Source: Deroplatys truncata (lineage: Eukaryota > Arthropoda > Insecta > Mantodea > Mantidae). From it: DNA of 64,000 nt. The stretch spans positions 224,199,152-224,263,151 of the forward strand of contig CM060981.1 in NCBI GenBank assembly GCA_030765065.1. Direction: 5' to 3'. A program made the position numbers and the translations under genes. Under the pieces are notes generated by a model, which saw only the letters and a list, made by a program, of their open reading frames with translations, did not search any database and was not told the origin of the DNA. Below are positions 56,201 through 64,000 of this stretch, one piece after another. Positions within the stretch are counted from its first letter, which is position 1; each line of letters begins with the position of its first letter.

Positions 56201-57523
56201 TTACTTTCTCTACTACGTATAGTAGGGCGGCGCCGTGGCCGAGTGGTTCGACCGCTCGCCTCCCACCGAGGCGACCCGGGTTCAATCCCAGGGATTGCAT
56301 GTGGGATTTGTGGTGGACGAAGCGGCGTCTGGGCGGGTTTTCTCCGGGTTCTCCGGTTTCCCCCGCCATTCATTCCACCAACTGCTCCATCATCATCTTT
56401 CCTTTCATACATTTCACCGACATTTCGTTTCATCTACTTCCTTCATCCCATACCAGGCATCGGGCTGATCACCCATCCTGGATGCTCTGTCCGATCCATG
56501 AGTGTCTGCTCCTCGACGGGCCTCTGACCCCAGGCACCCGCTTGTAAGTCCTGGGGGGTGTAAGTCCTACATAAGAGGAGGGTAAACAGATAATGAATGA
56601 ATGAATGAATGAATACTACGTATAGTAAGTAGGGGAAGTATTGTATTCCACCCAAAAATTCGATACCGAGATTTCACCGGAAATACATGTTTTCAGACCC
56701 CTGAATCCAAAAAAAGCATTTTTGGAAACATGTCCGCGCGCGCGCGCGCGTGTGTGTGTGTGTGTCTGTGAACAGCATAACTCAGAAACGAACAGTTGGA
56801 TAAACACCAAACTTGGTATTTAGGTTCAGTATCTTTCAAGGATGCGACACGAAGGTTTTCAAGAAAATCCCCCCACCCCAGAGCACCCTTTACATGGAAC
56901 ATTTTTCAAAAATTTTAATTTTCTCAAAAATGGCTCTAACCATTTTGATTAAAATAGCATATGTTTAATATATTTTCATGACAAATAAAATGTATATCTT
57001 GAATTTTCTGGGAATGTCTCCAAAAATATTCTTCATTGTGAACGACTTTTGGTAAACTGGTAAAACCATAAGAGAGAGACAAAATTTTACTGCACAAAAG
57101 ATGTAGATCGCGTTAAAATACACAATTTATGTCGTATACATTTTTGTTGTTGAGTGAACCATTTTCGAGATATTGCTTGTTATTCCCTTAAATGTTTCAA
57201 TACTTATTTTCTCAAATGGGAATTCGTTATTCATTTTTTTTTGTCTTGGATATGCAAAGAGTATTAATCTGTGGAAAAGGGAATAGTGCTGCACCTAGCA
57301 ACCAGCTATTAAGAGATATGTATATGCTTACAGGCTACTGTATTTCGATACTGCCTTTGTAAATATATATTCCCCTTGCATCTACAAGAAAATTAGCAAT
57401 AAGATAGAGTCTGCAAATGTTTATCTCGATTAACATGAAGTAGATGGAGAATAAGCGTTTGTAAAAATAGTTTGTACAAGAGTAGAGAAAGTCATGTGAG
57501 TGTAACACATCAGATTTTTTTGG
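56201..57523 (+). repeat. Family A element, full length, with SINE S1 inside its hairpin
   Basis: ACTTTCTCTACTACGTATAG is interrupted by the SINE at 56225-56614, then the element runs to GTGTAACACATCAGATTTTTTT. The microsatellite at 56735-56767 is (CG)n(TG)n. Confidence 0.93.
56225..56614 (+). mobile_element. SINE S1, full length (tRNA-derived)
   Basis: The head GGCGGCGCCGTGGCCGAGTGG (box A) and CCCGGGTTCAATCCCAGGG (box B) resemble a serine/leucine tRNA. The body is about 300 bp and GC-rich, with tail (ATGA)n at 56592-56614. The 13 bases ACTACGTATAGTA occur at 56212-56224 and 56615-56627, an exact target duplication. It inserted into the family A terminal hairpin. Overlapping open frames of up to 142 codons in several frames are chance products of the SINE. 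Confidence 0.95.
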
Positions 57524-57718
57524 TCCTGGTAATGCAAAGAGAATGGAATACTCCACATAGCAACCAGCTCTTAAAAGATTTGACTATCGCTTAAAGCCTA
57601 CCAATTCCCCTTGCATCTACAAGAAAATTAGCAATAAGATTAACATCTCGATAACATGAAGCATATGGAGAATAAGCGTTTGTAAAAATAGGTTGTACAA
57701 GAGTAGAGAAAGTAACAA
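57524..57718 (+). repeat. Family A right-end fragment in tandem
   Basis: GGTCCTGGTAATGCAAAGAG to ACAAGAGTAGAGAAAGTAAC, the short (non-foldback) version of the right part. Confidence 0.88.
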
Positions 57719-58266
57719 TTCTAGCGATATGTATAGCACCCTTTGCGTTGACTTAAATCGCTTATACAGATACTTACCGAGCCAGTTAGCAGAATAGATT
57801 GCTCAGGAACTGAGCAAGGGGAACCTTCGGCGGGACAAACGCTGCAACAATACTTTATGCAGCATCATTTGACGTCCCGGCTGAAATACAGCGCTGGTTC
57901 AACGTTTGCAGCATAAATATATCTCACTGCACTGCTGAATGCAATAAACATGGCGGAAGATGCATTGCCTAGTGATCTCTGAACGACTTGTCTCCTGTTT
58001 TCACTACTGATGATGCTTTCGTAAACCATTAGATAGAGAGGATTTTCCCCCGATATCATTAGAATCTCTCCTAAATTTGCCATATGCAAGTTTATTGATT
58101 TTGTCAGGTAAACTATCGAATATTAATATATACCACTTCATGGCTATTCTGCGTTTTACTATATTTACTAAAATAAATATTGTTGCTACGTCTTGTCGGA
58201 TAATTATGGATAGTTTCACACAGATTATAATCCTGTAGATTTCTCTTAATATACAGTAACCAATTA
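57719..58266. other. No recognisable feature
   Basis: Minus-strand open frames at 57865-58219 show no family resemblance that I recognise. Confidence 0.45.
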
Positions 58267-59159
58267 AAAAAAATCTGATGTGTTACACTCTTATGACTTT
58301 CTCTACTCTTGTACAAACTATTTTTACAAACGCTTATTCTCCATCTACTTCATGTTAATAGAGATAAACATTTGCATACTCTATCTTATTCCTAATTTTC
58401 TTGTAGATGTAAGCGGAATATATATTTACAAGGGCAATTTGGAAATACAGTAGCCTTTAAGCACATACATATCTCTTAATAGCTGGTTGCTAGGTGCAGC
58501 ACCATTCCCTTTGCCACAGATTAATACTCTTTGCATATCCAAGACAAAAAAATGAATAACGAATTCCCATTTGAGAAAATAAGTATTGAAAAATTTAAGG
58601 AAATAAGCAATATTTCGAAAATGGTTCACTCAACAACAAAAAATAAAAAAAAATGTATATGACATAAATTGTGCGATCTACATTTTTTGTGTAGTAAAAT
58701 TTTGTCTATCTCTTATGGTTTACCAGTTATGCAAAAGTCGTTCACAATGAATACTTTTGGAGACATTCCCAGAAAATTCAAGAGATACATTTTATTTGTC
58801 ATGAAAATATCTTAAACATACGATATTTTAATCAAAATCGTTAAAGCCATTTTTGAGAAAATTAAAATTTTCGAAAAATCTTCCATGTAAAGGGTAATCT
58901 GGGGTGGGGGGATTTTCTTGAAAACCTTCGTGTCGCATCTCTGGAAGATACTGAACCTAAATACCAAGTTTGGTGTTTATCCGACTGTTCGTTTCTGAGT
59001 TATGCTGTTCACAGACACACACACGGACATGTTTCCAAAAATGCTTTTTTTGGATTCAGGGGGTCTCAAAACATATATTTGCGGTGAAATCTCGGTTTCG
59101 AATTTTTGGGTGGAATACAATACTCCCCCTACTTACTATACGTAGTAGAGAAAGTAATA
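58267..59159 (-). repeat. Family A element, full length
   Basis: AAATCTGATGTGTTACACTC to TATACGTAGTAGAGAAAGTA. The microsatellite is (CA)5. It ends directly against the LINE fragment at 59160. Confidence 0.93.
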
Positions 59160-59630
59160 TATAGCAGGAAGAGTGAGGATTCCTAGTTGAATAAAATGTG
59201 GTTTATGTGTTTCTGGCGAAAATCCACATACTATTCTTATTGCTCTCTTTTGTAAAATAAAGAGCCTGTTTGCATAGGTATGGTTGGCCCAAAGTAAGGC
59301 ACCGAAATTTAAAAGAGTATATATTACTGTAATACGCTGACAGTAATGAGATTTTTGAATCACACCAGTGATTTGCTCTTGAAGTTATGTCTAACTTTAA
59401 TTGTAATAGCATCATTGTTATCACAACGTATTTAATGCTAAATCATCAGCAAATAAAAGACATTCATCCTGGATGTCTTCAGAAAGTTCATTTATGTATA
59501 CTAGAAAGAAAACAGGTACAAGTACTGAGCCCTGCGGCACACCATACTTGATCATTTTGTAACAGATTTTCTACCACTAACATAAGTAGTCTGATATCTA
59601 TCACTTAGATGTTAACGTACATATGATATT
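59150..59630 (-). pseudogene. LINE reverse transcriptase fragment (Jockey/RTE-like)
   Basis: Minus strand: HLSDRYQTTYVSGRKSV near 59600, then after a frame change KYGVPQGSVLVPVFFLVYIN and CLLFADDLALNTL near 59440-59550. These are the GVPQGS motif and the FADD catalytic motif of reverse transcriptase. After stops it continues TLLNFGALLWANHTYANRLF and LQKRAIRIVCGFSPETHKPH to about 59165, the usual segment after the catalytic core. Frameshifts and stops; both ends missing. Confidence 0.85.
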
Positions 59631-59694
59631 TATAGTGGTATCATGAAATCCATAGTAGGCTAAAAGCGTTAATTTTTAAAACACGTGCACTGCC

Positions 59695-60310
59695 TTTGCA
59701 CCAACACCACGAAGATTTTCAAGGAAGTCCCCAACCAGCCTTTACATGGTACATTTTCCGAAAATTTTGATTTTCTAAAAAATGGCTAACGATTTTGATT
59801 AAAATACTACACATTAAAGATAATTAGATGACAAATGCAATGTATATCCTGAATTTTCTGGAAATGATCTGTGACGTCCTCTGCATTGGGAAGGAATTTT
59901 ATAGTCTTGTATAACTGGTAAACGTTAAGTGATAGACGAAAACGAGCTCCACGAAAAATGTAGATATCTTTAAAACACACAATTTATTTAAAATAACTTT
60001 TTCGAGATATCGGTTAGTAAAGGCTCAGATTGTTCAATAGTTTGGCATTCTTTTCAAGTCCTGTCGATTTTCAGCTGTTTCTCGCGATTCCATGGAAACA
60101 CATGACATTTTAAGGCCAGCATGTAGCGTACAGTTCTTAAACATTTGACTATCGCTATTTTCTTTATATCTACAATAAAATGTGTAATGTAGCTAATTCT
60201 GCAGAGGTTTATCTCAATTAAAATGAAGTAGATGAAAAAATAATCTTTCGTAAGAATAGTTAGTATATCTAAACACTAATAGAGTAAAGCATGTGAATGT
60301 AACATCAGAT
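59695..60310 (+). repeat. Family A element, older subtype, left end missing
   Basis: CACCACGAAGATTTTCAAGG to GCATGTGAATGTAACATCAG. Confidence 0.8.
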
Positions 60311-60638
60311 TTTCTTATATAGCTTCTACAAACTACTCTTAGGAAAGTTTATTTATGTATGTCATGTTAATCGAGATAAACGTTTGCGGAAAGAGTCTAT
60401 TACACATTTCGTCATAGGTATAAGGGAAACAGAGGAAACCTAATCGATATTCAGATGTTTAAAAGCCTGTCGCCATAAGCTGGCCTTGAAGTTCCATACT
60501 CTTTACATGACATCGCAAGCATTAACTGAATAACGCAGCAGTTAAAAATGACAAATTCAAATAAAAAACAATGCCTCAGAAATGACTGATGCCACAGGAA
60601 AAAAGTTTTTTTTAAAATAAACTTTGTATTTTAAAGAT
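60311..60638 (-). repeat. Family A fragment, older subtype
   Basis: Right-end text begins at once on the opposite strand (AGCTTCTACAAACTACTCTT, GTTAATCGAGATAAACGTTT) and breaks off at about 60638, where repeat E begins. Confidence 0.72.
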
Positions 60639-60639
60639 G

Positions 60640-61555
60640 ATACCGTAGTTATTGACGGGAATATATAAATAATTAAGTAAAGAAATAATAGTAGGGTAAA
60701 TAGTTGCAAGAAATAATTTCCGTATGTTAAATCAATGTATAACGTAACAAGCTTGAGTTGCAAAGTTCTGTCAGGAGAAAAGGTCATTAGGGAGTTATGT
60801 TAAGCAAAGTCATTAGCAACAGCTGCAGAAGCGAACACATTAGGCATAAAGCTCTGGGAACGCAGTTTGGAGGTAAATTCAACAAGTTTGCACAGGCACG
60901 TAGGCCAATTCTGGAAATTAGGGAGGCGAAGGAAATTCTTAGAAAATCGAGCCATCGCCTAGTAAGTGTCACATACGCACACTTTTGTTTTGAGATTTGG
61001 CAACGTATAAGGTAGAACTTGGGCGGGGAGTACTTCTAATATAGGCGTGGCTTAACAAGACGTGTAATTAAATCAGAGTTACTGCACTCTACGTCATTGA
61101 TACTGATCGACGTTCTGCACACAGTAGTTTCTCTCTCTCTGGTACCGTCAGCGGCATTTGCTCGTGTGATATTTTAAGCGCCCTTTGATGCGCTTGTGAG
61201 TAGCGGCTAGCGCGAGGGATCTTACTGATTAGCATTTAGCGACATTTTAGCATTTTAAGCAGGTTACGCTTTTAGTTTAGTTTAGTTTTTTTTTTATTTC
61301 CAACCCTAAATTTGATACTGCAGTAGTTAGCAGGTATATGATTCAGTGTTATAGCTTCCAGAGCTAGGATTCAGAGTTTAGTATATTTCATCTCAAACGG
61401 TCGGCAACTGACCTTAATAACTCAAATAGTAGTCCACAATAAATTTCTCAGTAAATTTAAACGCTGCTGTCCTTCACAACACATTCTCTGAGGGAAAGTA
61501 CTCATACTCTACCACTGGAGCAGCCGGCAGCAGCATCAACATCAGATATTAGAGG
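60640..61555 (+). repeat. LTR-like repeat E, copy 2
   Basis: Partner of 27861-28690: GATACCGTAGTTATTGACGG, AGTTATGTTAAGCAAAGTCA, TTTTAAGCGCCC. TGTGGCGACTACATTCCTG follows at 61563-61581 and loosely resembles a BEL/Gypsy primer-binding site (TGGCGAC...). No coding region follows. Confidence 0.5.
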
Positions 61556-61639
61556 TGAGAAAATGTGGCGACTACATTCCTGTATCATACGTCGTACAAT
61601 CGTGTGGCACAAAAAACTGCCGACTAACGTTCCTGCTTC

Positions 61640-62215
61640 AAAGAGTTATAGATTTCCAGCGTAGTAAGGTTTTGCCTCTCTCTTATCCGGTTATACAAAA
61701 TTATACAAAATCCTTTCCGAATGAAGAGGAATTTACGGGCTATTCGCAAAAAATGAAAGATATACATTTTGTCATGGTTTCATGAAAATAGCTTACACAT
61801 AGATCTGGAATTTAAATCAAAATCGTTGGAAATATTTGAGAAAATAAAATATTTCGAAAAATGCTGCATATAAAAAGTAGTTTGGGGTGATGGATTTTCT
61901 TGAAAAACCCTTCGAGTTGGACTTTGGAAGATACTTAACTTAAATGCCAAGTTTAGTATTTAACCAACTTTTCGTTTTTCAGTTATATTGTTCACACACA
62001 CATACAGACTTTTTTCTAAAAATGCTATTTGTTATTCAAAGGGCCTCAAAGTATATATTTCCTGTGAAATTTTAAGTGTACGTAGTAGAGAACGTAATAC
62101 TTTTTTGGGTTCAGAGGTCTCAAAACACGTTATTTCCGATGAAATCTCCACATCGTATTTTTGGGTGGAATATAATACTTCTACTTACTGTAAAGTACAT
62201 TGTAGAAAAAGTAAA
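61640..62215 (-). repeat. Family A element, older subtype, rearranged
   Basis: GTAGTAAGGTTTTGCCTCTC to CTTACTGTAAAGTACATTGT. Two left-end segments appear one after the other (62030-62095 and 62100-62212), a partial tandem duplication. Confidence 0.78.
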
Positions 62216-62756
62216 ATTATCAGAAGCATCGATAGCCCACTTATAACAATTTTTGTGTGATTAATGAATTCTTTGACCTTCAATTGTCTGCCAGTCAAAA
62301 TGTTTTGTAAGAGGCTCGAAACATCTGTGAAACCACAGATGTAACAAAATGCAAAGGGTTATCGCGCGGCATTTCATCTTACTGCACCTCACTTGTCTGG
62401 AGAAGCCTTACAGATATTCACAAAATCCTTTTCTTAAAGAGATGCTTTTAGAATAAGCTCAGCAGTTTGTACGTCTCGCTTAGATACAATTTCCTGTCAC
62501 GGTGCAACACTACATAGCGCATGCTTTTATTAGTGTCTGGTGGTATTGTCTTGCCCAGAGTTCAAACTGTGTTCAATGAAGGTTCTTAGGAAATACTTCT
62601 TGCAATTTCCTTTTTAACAATAATTTTGTTTGGCTTCTTAACCCAGAGATCCCGGGTTCGATTTCCGGCTAGTGCTGGGGAATTTCTTTAACCAGAATCA
62701 TTCCCTATCCGCGGAGTCTGGAAGCATGAATGTTAACAGCAAAGAGCATTTTAAAA
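62216..62756. other. Mostly unrecognised, with one box B-like site
   Basis: AGATCCCGGGTTCGATTTCC at 62648-62667 resembles a tRNA box B followed by SINE-like text, but box A is not clear. Confidence 0.3.
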
Positions 62757-63626
62757 AAAACATCTGATGTGCTGCACACGCATGACTTTCTCTACTCTTG
62801 TATAAAGTATTTTTACAAACGCTTATTCTCCCTCTACTTCATGTTAATCAAGATAAACATTTGCAGACTCTATCTTATTGCTAACTTTCTTGTAGGTACA
62901 AGAGGAATATGGTTGGCTTTAAGTGATAGTTAAATATTTTAAGAGTTGGTTGCTATGTGAAGCATTCCATCCTCTTTGTATGTCCAGGACATAAAAAAAC
63001 GAATAACGAATTCCCATCTGAGAAAAAGTGTAAGCATTGGAAAATGCACACAAATAAAAAGGAATGTCTCGGAAATGGTGGCTGGACCAAAACAGAAAGT
63101 AAATGGCAAATTGTGTGTTTAAACGAGATCTATATTTTTTGTGTAGTAAAATCTATCTATCTTTTACTGTTTACCAGTTATGCGAAAGTCATTCAGAATG
63201 AAGAGGACTTTGGGGACATTTCCATAAAATTAAAGATATTCATTTAACTTGCCATGAAAATATCTTAAGCATATGATGTTTTAACCAAAATCGTTAGAGC
63301 CATTTTTGAGAAGATCAGCATTTCCGAAAAATGTTCAATGTAAAGGTTAGTCTGCGGTGGGGGATTTTCTTGAAAATCTTCGTGTCGCATCCTTGGAAGA
63401 TACTAAACTCAAATAACAAATTTGGTATTTATCAGACTTTTCGTTTTGAGTTATGCTACACACACGCGCACGCACACACACACACACAAACGGACATGTT
63501 TTCAAAAATGCTTAATTTGGATTCATGGCACCTCAAAACGTGTATTTTCCATGAAATCTCGGCATCGAATTTTTGGGTGGAGAGCAATACTTCCCCTACT
63601 TACTATACGTAGTAGAGAAAGTAAAA
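62757..63626 (-). repeat. Family A element, full length
   Basis: CATCTGATGTGCTGCACACG to TATACGTAGTAGAGAAAGTA. The microsatellite is ACACGCGCACGCACACACAC. Confidence 0.92.
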
Positions 63627-64000
63627 ACAAGGTAAGATAATCTACAGTTCAACGAGTAAAAGTGGGTTTCCATATAGCCTATCGAGCTGTGTTTAGGAAC
63701 AGCTAAGGAGCACCTTCCATATAAAAAAGGCTTTTTGTCCATTTCCACATAACCTACTGCGTCCTGTGGTGTCCCTACTGTGCATCGACCATGCTGTCGA
63801 CAATCAGTCAAGATTGACTTCATTGAAAATGCTGGGACACAGTTCCTGACAAGGTAGGCTATGTGAAAATGGCAAAGGATTAATTCAAATTTTGAGAAAA
63901 GTTATGAAATTATTTATGAAATAAAGATGCATAATACTTAAGTAGTTTAATTATCAGTTTAAGCCAGTGATTTCATTCTAATGAGAGCTTAATTTTTATT
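63627..64000. other. No recognisable feature
   Basis: Low-copy AT-rich sequence to the window end. Confidence 0.5.

Noticed and set aside
56119-56547. Overlapping open frames of 77-142 codons over the SINE at 56225-56614
   Set aside because: They lie in several frames on both strands of a tRNA-derived SINE with a proven target duplication; GC-rich composition explains them.
57865-58219. Possible host exons on the minus strand
   Set aside because: No family resemblance and no convincing splice sites. Not enough to call a gene.

Overview
This is a gene-poor, AT-rich stretch of animal nuclear DNA. I could not support a single host protein-coding gene. Almost everything recognisable is transposable-element DNA in various states of decay: Tc1/mariner transposases, tRNA-derived SINEs, non-LTR (LINE) fragments, LTR elements, and above all one short non-autonomous repeat family present about 40 times counting fragments. 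The mariners, the arthropod-type Tc1 element with long inverted repeats and the SINE types suggest a large-genome arthropod, most likely a hemimetabolous insect such as a cockroach, termite or stick insect. That is inference from repeat types, not a marker gene.

The dominant component is called here family A. A full copy is about 0.85-1.0 kb. In the orientation I call '+', it starts TTACTTTCTCTACTACGTAT with a small hairpin, has a CA/GT microsatellite at a fixed internal place about 120 bp in, and ends ...GTAGAGAAAGTCATGTGAG followed by TGTAACACATCAGA and a T run. ACTTTCTCTAC and GTAGAGAAAGT are inverted repeats of each other. Copies lie in both orientations, often joined directly tail-to-tail, head-to-head or in tandem. 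Young near-identical copies and older diverged subfamilies coexist. One subfamily carries an internal foldback shared by three separate copies.

Layout. 1-2880: family A copies, one with a SINE inside, then a second SINE. 3520-5384: Tc1-like element with inverted repeats of about 270 bp and a frameshifted transposase. 6566-8655: non-autonomous element with inverted repeats of about 180 bp, filled with family A copies. 8800-10547: family A. 10548-14015: two 300-bp direct repeats enclosing a mariner (10918-13293) and a pogo/Tigger scrap. 14655-15056: SINE-like composite with a tRNA-like core. 15305-15895: tRNA-like head followed by a GC-rich block. 16795-33575: family A copies, LINE fragments at 18190 and 25548, and an LTR-like repeat at 27861. 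33666-38086: nested cluster, a deleted Gypsy-type LTR element whose 5' LTR holds a SINE and a PIF/Harbinger-like element, which itself holds a LINE 3' end. 38549-39474: MITE with a transposase N-terminal scrap. 43091-43597: tandem tRNA-cored SINEs. 44244-44526 and 48638-48917: SINEs with clean target duplications. 46458-48127: old family A copy split by a solo LTR. 50228-51882: family A. 52194-53431: nearly intact mariner. 54050-63626: family A copies, a full-length SINE with exact target duplication (56225-56614), a LINE reverse-transcriptase fragment (59150) and a second copy of the 27861 LTR-like repeat (60640).

Nothing here works together as a pathway. The window records successive insertions whose order can be read from which element interrupts which. 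The most interesting item is family A: its subterminal inverted repeats, terminal hairpin, fixed microsatellite and tandem joining resemble Helentron-associated (DINE/HINE-like) elements, but I could not prove that assignment.
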